A stretch of DNA of 64,000 nt from Eutreptiella sp. 'Long Island Sound 2002' (Eukaryota; Euglenozoa; Euglenophyceae; Eutreptiales; Eutreptiaceae): positions 183,422,944-183,486,943 of the forward strand of contig OZ038378.1 of NCBI GenBank assembly GCA_964036045.1. Direction: 5' to 3'. Under the pieces are notes generated by a model that was not told the origin of the DNA, made no database searches, and was given only the letters and a program-made list of their open reading frames with translations. A program made the translations under genes and the position numbers. Below, piece after piece: positions 31,816 through 42,653 of the stretch. Positions within the stretch are counted from its first letter, which is position 1; every line of letters begins with the position of its first letter.

Positions 31816-32469
31816 AAGGGGTAAAAGTAATAATAGATAGACCCCCCCCCCCCTACTAAAGGAATGCAATGGTCTAAATGTAAAATACCACCATATTTTT
31901 GTGATTTGGTATCTTTATTTCGAAAATTTGTGTGTAGCTAGAAATAGAAATAACGGCATATATTTCACATACATACCTTCATTTTGCCTATTGCCACCGG
32001 GGGGGGATAGATACCCCCAAAATAACACCCCTTTTCACATACTTTTCTCCTCACTACAACATGGACTTCCGTGGGCCCTAGCGCCAGGTGGGGGGCGGGC
32101 AACTTGTGACGCCTAAGATAGATACGAGTAGTAGCTCAGTGGTATCACAATGTACGCCAGGACCGGAGATCATTCGTTCAATGCCCTGTGTGTGAAGTGT
32201 TTGCCGGTCAGTGACTTTCTGCTATGCTCTGTCAATGCCCTGCATTCGTTGCTTGTTCAGCAACCCACACACACCCTGCCCCAAAAATTGCCCTCTATTA
32301 CCTCGAGATCAGTCGGGGTGGGTCGGGGGGGGGGGCTCCCCCTGGACCCCCCCCCCCTTTTAAGTAGAACTCTTCTAGATGGGCAAGTTTTGCTCTGTCA
32401 GGTGCTGTGGCAGCCCTTCTGAGGAAGTGGCCACCTCTTGGTGCTGCATGCATATACGGCATGAAGTTG
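31816..32469. other. No gene seen; C/G runs and a tRNA-like patch
   Basis: The words GATAGATA followed by CCCCC recur near 31838, 32008 and 32117, also near 12608. Homopolymer runs sit at about 31842-31855, 32325-32336 and 32347-32358. A tRNA-promoter-like patch is listed separately. Confidence 0.4.
32125..32197 (+). repeat. Degenerate tRNA-like sequence (possible SINE head)
   Basis: TAGCTCAGTGG (32132-32142) matches a pol III A box and GTTCAATGCC (about 32176-32185) resembles a B box at the 44-nt spacing normal for tRNAs. The acceptor, D and T stems do not pair, so this is not a functional tRNA. It may be the head of a tRNA-derived SINE. Low confidence. Confidence 0.25.
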
Positions 32470-32514
32470 CCCCCCCCCCCCCCCGTACCGCGGAGGTACG
32501 GGGGGGGGGGGGTA
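32470..32514. repeat. C-run/G-run hairpin
   Basis: About 14 C followed by GTAC, a 7-nt loop (CGCGGAG), then GTAC and about 12 G. The arms are perfectly complementary. Further GGTACGGGGG words follow, the same words that fill 56340-56690. Confidence 0.8.
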
Positions 32515-32603
32515 CGGGGGGATGGATGGATGGTGCGAGAATTCAGGGGGCAACTCCCTAGGACACGGGTCAAAAGCTCCAATCTCTCGCAGTCCCTGCT
32601 AGT

Positions 32604-32846
32604 AGCGCTTTTTGCCCCTGGGCCGTAAGGCCCGCCGAACGCTGTCCGGCCGCGGGGGAGGGGCTCCGCGGCCGCCTGCGACGCTCAGCTGGAAAGCTGA
32701 CCCCCGATGATTATGTTTAGAGATTATGGCTGCCGTAATGGTGGCAACGCACGAGGTTTCGCACGAACCGAAAGCATATTTGTGGATGGGAGGACAGGCC
32801 CTACAAGGTTGTATACGGGCCTTTTTTTGTACTGGCCAGAATCCGG
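32604..32846 (+). repeat. Dispersed 240-bp element with three hairpins, copy 1
   Basis: The segment recurs in the same orientation at 48431-48673. Near its 5' end are three consecutive hairpins: GGGCC-GTAA-GGCCC (32620-32633), GGCCGCGG with a 10-nt loop and CCGCGGCC (32648-32673), and CAGCT-GGAA-AGCTG (32686-32699). The first and third loops are GNRA tetraloops; in copy 2 the third loop changes from GGAA to GTAA and stays GNRA. This suggests a structured RNA or a SINE with a folded head. No ORF is conserved between copies. Confidence 0.6.
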
Positions 32847-33156
32847 ATTTCTGGTCAAAAATCGGCGCGCACGCGTGACCAATGGCTGTTGCCGACATTT
32901 GTCCTGTTGAACTCAGCACCTAGGTAGAGGTGACGAAAATTCGATTTGAGACCATGAATGTGAAGGGTTTTAAAGCCCAAATAATGCTGTGAAATCGGAC
33001 TTTCGCAAAACTGCACGAATCATTGTTTCGCAACACCGATCGTCGATTTGCGCCAGCAGCGTGTTCGACGCCGGCATTTTGACTCAATATTCGTATTCAG
33101 CGTCAAAAACTACCCAGATTTAGCTTTCGGTTTATGAAAATTCGAGCCGGTAGGCC
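32847..33156. other. No gene seen
   Basis: Unremarkable sequence between the hairpin element and the 270-bp repeat. Nothing recognised. Confidence 0.4.
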
Positions 33157-33430
33157 TCACATGTACCACCGGTGCCCAGCATAGAACATTGGAAGAGAGA
33201 CCAATATTGTCCGGTTACCGGTGGCAATTTTAGGAAATCTGTACCGACGTGCATGCGATATGCTTCGGTCTGTCGCTTGGAAGTTTTCGAAAACCCTTGG
33301 AAAGATGCTGGGAAGTTTTGGCAGCCAGATCGGGTCCCAAAACGCAACCAATATCGGTAGGAATGGTCCATGGGCTTCCCAGCCGACCGTGCCGGGGGAG
33401 CTCGGAAGAAATTTTTCAGCCCGAACCCAG
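33157..33430 (+). repeat. ~274-bp dispersed repeat, copy 1
   Basis: From TCACATGTACCACCGG to GAACCCAG this matches 41328-41607 (which has a 6-bp insertion near its end). Its second half (from about GGAAGTTTT to GAGCTCGGA) also occurs at about 43040-43170 and 46295-46430. It lies upstream of the first gene of the 33-46 kb cluster and upstream of the duplicated gene fragment, so it may be a promoter-bearing or terminal module of that cluster. Confidence 0.8.
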
Positions 33431-33464
33431 TGGAATTTTGGTTGGATGCTTGGTGTCTACCTTG

Positions 33465-33745
33465 CCTGCAAGATGCCATGGAGAACAGCACGTTGAAGCT
33501 AATGTTTGTCTACCCTTTGTCTGCTTTGCCTACAAAACTGCATGGAGAACACTGTGCTCAAGCTTATGATTGCTTCCCCTTTGTGCTCCTTTGTGAATTT
33601 GGACTTTTGCTTTTGACATGTGCAACGCCAGTTTGATCCTTGGTGGCTGCTTTGCCTACAAACTTGCATCGAGAACACTGTACTCAAGCTTATGAATGTT
33701 TGCCCTTTGTGCCTTGTGATGCTTTGTGCCTGCTTTTGTGGTTTT
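33465..33745 (+). repeat. ~120-bp imperfect tandem repeat upstream of a gene
   Basis: The phrase TTGCCTACAAAACTGCATGG...GAGAACACTGTGCTCAAGC occurs near 33535 and, diverged, near 33656, with an older copy near 33470. The repeats end about 100 bp before the ATG at 33848 and are candidates for upstream regulatory repeats. Confidence 0.65.
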
Positions 33746-33847
33746 CTTTTTGCATGTGCGTCGCTTTCTCACCTAGGCCCCTTTGAGTAGACTCACTAAT
33801 GTATTCCCTTTTTGTGCACAGAACACTTTTTGTCACCTGCAACAGAC

Positions 33848-34909
33848 ATGTCTGGTAGTCAAGGCAGTGCCGCTAGTGCCTCGTCTTCGTCCGCTCACCC
33901 CCCCCAGCCCGTTCAGCAGCTCCCGGAACCAGATTTGGAGCTTGAGGGCGAGCTCATTGACGCGGACACAGCCAATTTAAATACCGAAGTTCCCGAACCG
34001 GGTGATACACAATCACGCCTGCAACACGCCCTAGCAGCACTGTGCCTGCGGCATAAGCCGTCAGAGACCATTGAACCTAGAATGCTAAGGGTTTTTTTAG
34101 ACAGGGTCGTCCCTGATGCATACCGCATCCAGCCGAAGGATACCTTGCTGGCTGTGCTTATGCATAAGCATTTTTCAATCCCTGTCTTGACGACACGGGA
34201 GGCTGTGGGCAAGACAAGCCCCAGCAAACATGAGACTTCGTACGGTGTACAATGCAGAAACCTCTGCATTGTTGGTCCGGATCCGAAATACAACACGGAC
34301 CGGACCTTTGCAGAGGAATCTGAAGAGAGGCTGCGTGTACATTACATGTACTTGAAATCAATACCGTCCACACACCCGGACAGTACCATTCGCGAGTTAA
34401 AGTGGACCCAGGGCGATGTAGTTACTTGGTTCAAAGAGGCCAAGACCAAGAAGCGGTCCAAAAAAGTAGTTACCTGCAACGTGCAGTTCCCCCCCCTGTC
34501 ATTTATTCATGTTCCGTTCGAGGTTTTGAGGGTTATCATAAACGATGCCTTCTGCGAGTCCCCACATGCAACGATTCAAAGCGCCCTCAGAGCCACCATC
34601 ACAGGTGCACATGTGGTAGAGGTTTTCGGGGAAAAGGACGGCTGGCGGGTGTGGGACCAAGCCCCCTCAGGCACGTGGGAAAAGGTGGTTACCCCCCCCC
34701 ACGGTGAGGTTTTCAGAACAGACCAGCAACCCACGTACCATGCGCACGGTGTCTTGTGGGGCATTGAGTTTCTTTTGGCCCCAGCCCCCAAACCTTCTTC
34801 CGAGGGCGCACCAAAGCGGCAGCGACTTACCATCTTAGGTGCATGGTTGCAGGCCAAGGGTGAGGGCCAGGGCCAGGTTGGGACCGCAGAAGCCCCCCCC
34901 CCTGCCTAA
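33848..34909 (+). CDS. Unknown protein, first gene of the repeat-separated cluster
   Basis: The ATG at 33848 opens a 353-aa frame. A pyrimidine tract and CACAG end at 33821, 27 bp upstream, which could be a splice acceptor. Residues 1-55 are Ser/Pro-rich and acidic; residues ~60-300 look folded (MLRVFLDRVVPDAYRI, LRVHYMYLKSI, FIHVPFEVLRVIINDAF), with a basic patch KTKKRSKK; the tail is Ala/Pro-rich. I do not recognise a family. The frame closes at TAA 34907-34909. GT at 34860 and CATCAG ending at 34941 would, if used as an intron, fuse it in frame to the next gene, making a single ~967-aa protein. I cannot choose between the two models. Confidence 0.6.
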   Translation: MSGSQGSAASASSSSAHPPQPVQQLPEPDLELEGELIDADTANLNTEVPEPGDTQSRLQHALAALCLRHKPSETIEPRMLRVFLDRVVPDAYRIQPKDTLLAVLMHKHFSIPVLTTREAVGKTSPSKHETSYGVQCRNLCIVGPDPKYNTDRTFAEESEERLRVHYMYLKSIPSTHPDSTIRELKWTQGDVVTWFKEAKTKKRSKKVVTCNVQFPPLSFIHVPFEVLRVIINDAFCESPHATIQSALRATITGAHVVEVFGEKDGWRVWDQAPSGTWEKVVTPPHGEVFRTDQQPTYHAHGVLWGIEFLLAPAPKPSSEGAPKRQRLTILGAWLQAKGEGQGQVGTAEAPPPA

Positions 34910-34958
34910 GCTGGGGATGCACTGTGTTGGGTCTTCATCAGCCCTCTTTTTCGCTCTG

Positions 34959-36964
34959 ATGTCTTCCATCTCTGCTGCCCTGGCTGCCCGCGCCCAGCCA
35001 CCAGCTCCTGCCGCCGTCCCCATCTCCTCGGGTCGACTGGCCGAACTTGGGAGTGGGCACCCCAGCGCCGGTAGCAGTGCCGGTGCCAGCAACCCTTCGC
35101 CAGCCACCCCCGCTTTGTGGGAGGCGCCAGCAGTCGGAGGAGCAGCAGGAGCAGCAGCAGCAGCGCCCGCCGCCGCAGCAGAAGATGCGGAGGACCCCAA
35201 GGGCATGCAGGCTGCCCACTGCGCAGCTTTGTTGGCGGCTGTTGCAGCTGTGCAAGTCCAGATGGTGCTTGTACAGCTGAGTAAGAAGACAGTGTCCTGG
35301 TTCGCGGCCGGGGCACGCTACGGGCCAGAGGGGGAGGGGGTGGTGGTGTGGGTCACTCGGGGGGCCGTGACCTCCCGCAGGCAAGTGGAGCATCGTGCTC
35401 CAATTGGGCAGACGCCCCCAAACGTGGCCAAGGTGGTTCTGGACCTGGCCATTTTTGACCGGAGTGTGGCAGTGTGTGGGGAGTTGGGGGTTCCGGACCA
35501 GTTGAGGAAACTGGTCCTCAAGGAGTACCGATCACCAGCCAATCGGTACTCCAAGTTGAGAGGGCAGTTTGAGCAGGCTTGCCAGTCCTTCAAGAAGGCT
35601 GAGCAGGCTGTCCGGGAGGGGGTGGGGGGGAAGAGGCAGGGGGGGCAAGGGGGTGAAGAGCAGGGAGGGAAAGCTACGGGCAGCAGCTACTGCCTAGTAG
35701 GGAAGGGCAGAGGATCTGCTGGGGCAGATGCGGGGGGCTTGGGAGGAGGCAAAGAAACGCCGCCTCCTTAAGGCCCCCCTCCCCAAGATGCCCCCCAGCA
35801 CCCTCCCCCCCTTTGGGAAATGGGAGGTGACAGGGGGACACCAGGAGGAGCTCCTGCATGGGGTGGTTTTTGCAGGGCATCGTGGGGGTTGGGAGGTGTA
35901 CGACCTTGCAGCTACGGCTGTTTCAAGGTCGTGCACCCACAAGTTGAGGGACAGGGGGGTTTCGGTGAGGATGCACACCGCCCCCGACTCCTGCAATCGC
36001 CACAACTGCATGTATGTGGCGGTTAAAATAATTTTGTGGCACATGAGCCACCCTGTGGGTGTTTGGGACACCCCCCCCGCCCTGAGCCATTTTGCCATGT
36101 GGGGGCGCCAGTGCCGGGAGTTGCTGGACAAAACCCTGGCATGGGCTCAGGTGAAAGGGAGCTGGAAGTGCCGCCGCACTGGCTAGGGCCCTGCGGCCCT
36201 GAAGGAGATGAAAGAAGTCTCCGGGCAGTTGGCCCCAAATGGGGGGGGCAAAGGGCCTGTCCCCTTTGCCCCCCTCTCCGGCAACATGGTGCCCATTGTG
36301 GTACTTTTTTGCATCGCGAACCCTGACTCTGGCCCTGCTATCCCTGGTGTGGGTAAGGGGAAAGGGAAGGGGAAGGGGAAGGGGAAGGGGGGGGGTGATT
36401 CAGACTCTTCAGACTCTGCCCCAGAGATTGCAGTGGGTAAGGGGAAGGGGAAGGAGAAGGGTAAGGGTAAGGGGAGGGGGAAGGGGAAGGGGAAGGAGGA
36501 GGTGGTGGTTTCAGACTCTGAGTCATGTGACTCAGACGTGCCTATTTCCTCGACAGGGGTGAGGAGAGGGCAGGTGGCCCCTGAGTCATGTGACTCAGAT
36601 TCCAAGGTGCCTGTTTCCTCCACAGGCGTGAAGAGAGGGCGGGCGGCCCCTGACTCTGGGGCCCCTTCAGGTAAGAGGAGGAAGAAGATCAGCCGCAGCC
36701 CATATGTAGGCTGGAGTGGAGGGGGACCAGGGGACCAGGGGGTCACTGCCCCTTCGCATAGTCACACAGGTCAGGACTGTCGTTGACTGTGTGAAGGGGT
36801 CTGCCCACCGACCTCGCAATTGGATGAGGTCCTTCCCCCTCATCCATGGGGGTGATTCCGGGCCAGGGGAGTTGATTCTCCTCATTGTGCCCCCTGAGAC
36901 CAAGGCCGAGGCCTCTCACAAGGCACAGCCTCGGCCTGAGCCTGAGTGTGAGGGGGAGGACTGA
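34959..36964 (+). CDS. Unknown multi-exon protein with Gly-Lys repeats
   Basis: The ATG at 34959 begins an Ala/Pro-rich N-terminus. The coding frame changes three times, and each change is bridged by a short GT..AG segment that restores an open frame at phase 0: 35697-35727 (31 bp), 36151-36186 (36 bp, removing an in-frame TAG) and 36706-36769 (64 bp). The joined product is about 624 aa. Visible parts are a folded-looking middle (GQFEQACQSFKKAEQAV; MYVAVKIILWHMSHPVGVW), long Gly-Lys repeats (~36354-36495), an acidic Ser/Asp stretch, a duplicated SSTGV(R/K)RG motif, a basic patch GKRRKKI that could be a nuclear signal, and an acidic end. No family is recognised. An alternative is a pseudogene with three frame breaks. 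The gene ends ~115 bp before the 149-bp repeat array. Confidence 0.5.
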
Positions 36965-37080
36965 GAGGGAGGTATATATTCCCATTCGAGGCACTGAAAT
37001 GAACTGTAGCTGCACCGGAACTGCCTGTTGGCATCCATTCATGCTTCCAGCCCAGCTTGTGCTTGTTGTGCCTGTGGCAG

Positions 37081-38559
37081 GGGGCGGATAGTCGAGCACA
37101 CTTTGGACCCTTGGATCTCGAAACTGGTTGGAGCAATCCTGGCAAAAGAAGGTTCTCGTGAAAGGTACTGGTTGGGGCTTTCCATACATGGTTTCCTTGA
37201 AACCAACCAAAACAGTGGCGCAGAGTGAGGGGGCGGATAGTCGAGCATACTTTGGACCCTTGGATCTCGAAACTGGTTGGAGCAATCCTGGCAAAAGAAG
37301 GTTCTGGTGAAAGGTACTGGTTGGGGCTTTCCATACATGGTTCCTTTGAAACCAACCAAAACAGTGGCGCAGAGGGAGGGGGCGGATAGTCGAGCACACT
37401 TTGGACCCTTGGATCTCGAAACTGGTTGGAGCAATCCTGGCAAAAGAAGGTTCTGGTGAAAGGTACTGGTTGGGGCTTTCCATACATGGTTTCCTTGAAA
37501 CCAACCAAAACAGTGGCGCCGAGGAAGGGGGCGGATAGTCGAGCACACTTTGGACCCTTAGATCTCGAAACTGGTTGGAGCAATCCTGGCAAGAGAAGGT
37601 TCTGGTGAAAGGTACTGGTTGGGGCTTTCCATACATGGTTTCCTTGAAACCAACCAAAACAGTGGCGCAGAGGAAGGGGGCGGATAGTCGAGCACACTTT
37701 GGACCCTTAGATCTCGAAACTGGTTGGAGCAATCCTGGCAAAAGAAGGTTCTGGTGAAAGGTACTGGTTGGGGCTTTCCATACATGGTTTCCTTGAAACC
37801 AACCAAAACAGTGGCGCAGAGGGAGGGGGCGGATAGTCGAGCACACTTTGGACCCTTGGATCTCGAAACTGGTTGGAGCAATCCTGGCAAAAGAAGGTTC
37901 TGGTGAAAGGTACTGGTTGGGGCTTTCCATACATGGTTCCTTTGAAACCAACCAAAACAGTGGCGCAGAGGAAGGGGGCGGATAGTCGAGCACACTTTGG
38001 ACCCTTAGGTCTCGAAACTGGTTGGAGCAATCCTGGCAAAAAAAGGTTCTGGTGAAAGGTACTGGTTGGGGCTTTCCATACATGGTTTCCTTGAAACCAA
38101 CCAAAACAGTGGCGCAGAGGAAGGGGGCGGATAGTCGAGCACACTTTGGACCCTTAGATCTCGAAACTGGTTGGAGCAATCCTGGCAAAAGAAGGTTCTG
38201 GTGAAAGGTACTGGTTGGGGCTTTCCATACATGGTTTCCTTGAAACCAACCAAAACAGTGGCGCAGAGGGAGGGGGCGGATAGTTGAGCACACTTTGGAC
38301 CCTTGGATCTCGAAACTGGTTGGAGCAATCCTGGCAAAAGAAGGTTCTGGTGAAAGGTACTGGTTGGGGCTTTCCATACAAGGTTTCCTTGAAACCTATC
38401 AAAACAGTGGGGCAGAGTGAGGGGGCGGATAGTCGAGCACACTTTGGACCCTTGGATCTCGAAACTGGTTGAAGCAATCCTGGCAAAAGAAGGTTCCGGT
38501 GAAAGGTACTGGTTGGGGCTTTCCATACATGGTTCCTTTGAAACCAACCAAAACAGTGG
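37081..38559 (+). repeat. 149-bp tandem repeat, array 1 (10 copies)
   Basis: Units begin GGGGCGGATAGTCGAGCAC at 37081 and recur every 149 bp; the tenth starts at 38422 and stops at CAGTGG (38559). Copies differ by a few bases (TTGGATC/TTAGATC, GGTTTCC/GGTTCCT). The array is preceded by a phrase ending GCCTGTGGCAG and followed by CCTACTGCA. The unit has no stop in any minus-strand frame, so a 544-codon minus ORF appears. Since 149 is not a multiple of 3 that ORF rotates through all frames, and I treat it as an artefact. Confidence 0.97.
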
Positions 38560-38786
38560 CCTACTGCATGGAGACATGTGTGACCCCTTCAGAGAGATAG
38601 AGAACGAACACGGAACGCAGGCACATGTAGCAGACCACTAGAGCAAGCACGAAACGATAACACAGTAGGGCAAATGTTGTTCATGAACTGATGACATTTG
38701 AGGACAAGTGTAAACGCCTGAGCAGACCATCCGCCGAAAAGGTTGGTATTTCAACTCCAAATTGTCTGATTGTCAGGTTTCTGTTG

Positions 38787-39317
38787 ATGTCAGACAAGCG
38801 CGAATCTGGAGAAGAAGGGGGCAAGAAGCGGGAAAGAGAAGCAGTAGCGGAAGGACCGGGCAAGAGGGTCAGGCTCAAGAGAGAGCCCAAGGAGGAGCCG
38901 AAGGAGGCCAAGGACCCCAAGGTCAAGGTCGAGGACGAAGAGATAGCCTCCTCCTCTGCCCTATCCGCCCCTGCCCCTGCCCCTGCTCCGGCCCGTGCAG
39001 CACCCCCCCCGGTTCCACCTGCACCACCCGCCCCTATCCCAGCCTTCCCTGTGGACGTCTTCGCCCAGGACATGTACGACGTTCAGGCGAGAAGTGCGGA
39101 GGGAAACATATCGGTGCTAGACCTCGTTGATCGCCCACAAGGTGTCATCAGCCTCCACTTGGGTGTCAGTCGAGCCCTTTGGAGGGACATCCCAGCCCCT
39201 CAGCGGCAGGCAGTCGTCAGGGCCGCTTCCCGTGCGGCCCTGGCCACCCTCCTACAGCAGTGGGCGCAATATCCCCGGGCCCCGTCACCCCCTCCACCCC
39301 CTCCGCCTGTGTTGTAG
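38787..39317 (+). CDS. Unknown 176-aa charged/Pro-rich protein
   Basis: The ATG at 38787 follows TTGTCAG (ends 38776), a possible acceptor. Residues 1-60 are rich in Lys, Glu and Arg with GKRVRLKREPKEEPKE, a likely nuclear-localisation or nucleic-acid-binding segment. An Ala/Pro linker follows, then ~70 residues that look folded (FAQDMYDVQARSAEGNISVL, VVRAASRAALATLLQQWAQY), and a Pro-rich end. No family is recognised. It sits between array 1 and a single stray copy of the 149-bp repeat, so it is a separate module of the cluster. Confidence 0.55.
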   Translation: MSDKRESGEEGGKKREREAVAEGPGKRVRLKREPKEEPKEAKDPKVKVEDEEIASSSALSAPAPAPAPARAAPPPVPPAPPAPIPAFPVDVFAQDMYDVQARSAEGNISVLDLVDRPQGVISLHLGVSRALWRDIPAPQRQAVVRAASRAALATLLQQWAQYPRAPSPPPPPPPVL

Positions 39318-39513
39318 TGTGCCCCCACCACTCCAGGGGCCCAACGGTGTTTTTCAACACCACCATGAATTGCCATGAATGGTACCATGAACTGCCCAGC
39401 TTGTGCTTGTTGTGCCTGTGGCAGGGGGGGGAGGGTGGAGCACACTTTGGACCCTTAGATCTCGAAACTGGTTGGAGCAATCTTGGCAAAGAAAGGTTCT
39501 GGTGAAAGGTACT
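39318..39513 (+). repeat. 149-bp repeat, single partial copy with its leader
   Basis: The leader (TGTTTTTCAACACCACCA..., then the phrase ending GCCTGTGGCAG) is followed at about 39422 by roughly 90 bp of one 149-bp unit, which breaks off after GGTACTGG. The same leader with small changes precedes arrays 1 and 3, so leader plus repeat spread as one module. Confidence 0.85.
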
Positions 39514-39609
39514 GGCCCAAACCCTTGAGTGCTCCCCCGCCCCCCCCATCCCCCCGCCCTCCCGCCAAGTAGGCGTTTGGCACCCGTGACCCTCTCTTTT
39601 CAGCTCGCC

Positions 39610-40535
39610 ATGTCGTCTAGCCCCCTTAGCGTGGCCTCTTCTGTCCCCTCCAGCCCTTCCTTCTGGGACGGCTGGGGGGATTTGCCGGAGCTCTTGCGGT
39701 TCGGAGACCAACCCGCGTCGCCACCGTGGGACTCTGGCGCTGAGAAGTGTCTCAGCCCCGGCCTCGCCCCAACCTCCGTTGCCCACACCGCCCCCCTCTC
39801 CCCCTCCACCCAGCCGCGCACCAACCTCTCCAAGTCCTCTGCCCAGACCCTACTCAACCCCATACCAGGTCGCCCTCGAAGCCCTGGAGGAGGCCCTGAT
39901 GTGCACTGCCGTGCCACCGCCATCCCCCCCCACGACCCCCCAAGTACGTACCCAAAGACCCCCCCACCCCCTCCAAACCCACTGTTCACGGGCCCTACAG
40001 TGCCAAAACACTGCAGCTCATCCGGGACAACCACGGGGGTGGGGTACAGTATTTTGTTGATGGGGTGCTGAACCGCCGAGCGATGTATCGGTTTGCGGTT
40101 CAGCAGCCCAAGAAAAACCCCCTGCGGGGGTGGTAGGAGGGAATGCGAATTGGTCGCTCGCATTTCCTCAACAGGGACGAGGAGCATGCAGCAGTGGTGC
40201 TTGAAGTGCTGTGTGCTACCCCAAAACACCCTCCTATCCCCAAGCCGCCCCCTCAACCCGTTCCTCGCCGGCCACCGCCCCCTCGAGCCAGTGATCAGGT
40301 GACATTGACCCAATATAGCAGGCACCGCCGTTCCTCACTACTCCCAATGGCTCCCGCCCCAAAGCGGCCGTGCCCCACCCCGCAGTTTGGCTCGTTCCTC
40401 GGGCGGCGAGCCTCTCAGTCCGCCCCCCCACCGCAGAGGCCCCAGTTTGGGTCATTGCTCCCTGCGGAAGCCCCCCCGCAGCGACCCCAGACTTCGGCGA
40501 GACGTTCCAATTCTCAGCTCTTCGGCAACGCCTGA
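39610..40535 (+). CDS. Unknown protein, probably four exons
   Basis: The ATG at 39610 comes seven bases after CTCTTTTCAG. The reading frame moves twice and then hits a TAG. GT..AG segments at 39747-39813, 39901-40000 and 40133-40174 (67, 100 and 42 bp) rejoin the frames, and the last removes the in-frame TAG at 40134-40136. The product would be about 238 aa: a Ser/Pro-rich N-terminus (SFWDGWGDLPELLRFGDQ), a folded-looking middle (QVALEALEEAL, KTLQLIRDNHGGGVQYFVDG, EEHAAVVLEVL), and a Pro/Gln/Arg tail with two FGS(F/L)L motifs. I know no family. The intron at 40133 is the most convincing of the three; the first two could instead be frameshifts in Pro codon runs. Confidence 0.4.
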
Positions 40536-40553
40536 GGAAGTGGACCTTTACGG

Positions 40554-41328
40554 TGTTTTTCAATACCACCAGCCAGTCGGCCATGAACTGCCCAGCTTGT
40601 GCTTGTTGTGCCTGTGGCAGGGGGCGGATAGTCGAGCACACTTTGGACCCTTAGATCTCGAAACTGGTTGGAGCAATCCTGGCAAAAAAAGGTTATGGTG
40701 AAAGGTACTGGTTGGGGCTTTCCATACATGGTTTCCTTGAAACCAACCAAAACAGTGACGCAGAGTGAGGGGGCGGATAGTCGAGCACACTTTGGACCCT
40801 TGGATCTCGAAACTGGTTGGAGCAATCCTGGCAAAAAAAGGTTCTGGTGAAAGGTACTGGTTGGGGCTTTCCATACATGGTTCCTTTGAAACCAACCAAA
40901 ACAGTGGCGCAGAGGGAGGGGGCGGATAGTCGAGCACACTTTGGACCCTTGGATCTCGAAACTGGTTGGAGCAATCCTGGCAAAAGAAGGTTCTGGTGAA
41001 AGGTACTGGCTGGGGCTTTCCATACATGGTTTCCCTGAAACCAACCAAAACAGTGGCGCAGAGTGAGGGGGCGGATAGTCGAGCACACTTTGGACCCTTG
41101 GATCTTGAAACTGGTTGGAGCAATCCTGGCAAAAGAAGGTTCTGGTGAAAGGTACTGGTTGGGGCTTTCCATACATGGTTTCCTTGAAACCAACCAAAAC
41201 AGTGGCGCACAGTGAGGGGGCGGATAGTCGAGCACACTTTGGACCCTTGGATCTCGAAACTGGTTGGAGCAATCCTGGCAAAAGAAGGTTCTGGTGAAAG
41301 GTACTGGTTGGGGCTTTCCATACATGGT
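40554..41328 (+). repeat. 149-bp repeat, array 3 with leader (4.75 copies)
   Basis: The leader at 40554-40620 resembles those at arrays 1 and 2. Units start at 40621, 40770, 40919, 41068 and 41217; the last stops at ACATGGT (41328), where the 280-bp repeat begins with no gap. The shared boundary base suggests a recombination junction. Confidence 0.95.
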
Positions 41329-41607
41329 CACATGTACCACCGGTGCCCAGCATAGAACATTGGAAGAGAGACCAATATTGTCCGGTTACCGGTGGCAATT
41401 TTAGGAAATCCGTACCGACGTGCATGCGATATGCTTCGGTCCGTCGCTTGGAAGTTTTCGAAAACCCTTGGAAAGATGCTCGGAAGTTTTGGCAGCCAGA
41501 TTGGGTCCCAAAACGCAACCGATATCGGTAGGAATGTTCCATGGGCTTCCCAGCCGACCGTGCCGGGGGAGCTCGGAAGAAATTTTTCAGCCCGTACCCG
41601 AACCCAG
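41328..41607 (+). repeat. ~274-bp dispersed repeat, copy 2
   Basis: Matches 33157-33430 with few differences plus a 6-bp insertion (CCCGTA) near the end. It joins array 3 on the left and the duplicated gene fragment on the right. Confidence 0.85.
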
Positions 41608-42620
41608 GTCGCGAGGCCCGCACAGTCATGGGCAGACTAGCAGGGGGTATGGTGCTCCCGCTCCCTTTCCATTCCTTGGTGGTGGCATTTTGCCACATGG
41701 TGCATCTATGGTATGGTTGTAATAACCTGGCAACTGTCACATGGCAAGCTATGGGGATTTTGTACACATATATTGTGCACATCATCCCCGAGTTTGCTGA
41801 AGAAGGTTGCACTGCAACCTTATATATGCATGGGTGGTCCCACACATGGTTTAATCCACGGACACCCATGCTGTATTCCGATGAGGCCGGCGAGCGGGAT
41901 CTCAGGGTGGCCAAGAGATATGCCCCCGTCACTAGTACCAGGCAAGATGCCAGTATTAGTGAAAGTTTGAAGCATGAGCTGTATCAAAAGTTCGTGCAGA
42001 AAAAAAAGAAGATCCGCTGTGCCAAAATTTGGGCGCCCGTGCAACGAAACGTTGTTCTGGAGGCGTGCATGGTTGCTGCCAATGCCGTGTGGCATGTGGT
42101 CTTCCAACGCCTCTTAGAGCATTTGCTGCATTTCCAGGATGGAGGTGGTTGCTCCCTATATATGCACACAGACACCCGTTCGGTGAAATGCACCTTTCCA
42201 GGTGCAAATCCCGAGAGTGATGTGGTATGTGTGTGTGGGACCTGTGGCTCAAAGCGTAGTGTCCGTCAATGGGTACCACTGGACAGGGAAGCTGTCTGCA
42301 AGTGGCCCAAACTGGGTTTGAAGAGCCGTGCCACATTTAAGTCCTGTGCTGCACGCCGTAAGGCGCTAAAGGACAAGGGAAAGGGTAAGGGACGTGTGGG
42401 GCCCATCCCTCAAAGCCGAGTTTCTAACCCTGCGACAGTTGATATTGTACCCCCTTCGGAGGGCGAGGACAGTGCTGCTTCATTTCAAGGTCCTACGGGT
42501 TTGAACGAGCAGCAGCGTGTTCAACCCATGAGACGTACGAAGTTGGCGCGTGTACCCATTGTTGATAGCGACATTGAGCAGCAACTTGTGTGCCCTCGTG
42601 GCAGTGGCAGTAGCAGCAGT

Positions 42621-42653
<33 letters not shown>

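Noticed and set aside
36671-36698. 28-bp GTAAG...GCAG intron
   Set aside because: It has a good donor, but removing it shifts the frame into an immediate stop.
36743-38377. 544-codon minus-strand ORF in the 149-bp array
   Set aside because: It rotates through frames because the unit is not a multiple of 3; kept only as an observation, not as a gene.
40514-41932. 472-codon minus-strand ORF
   Set aside because: It runs through array 3 and antisense to a better-supported plus-strand gene fragment.
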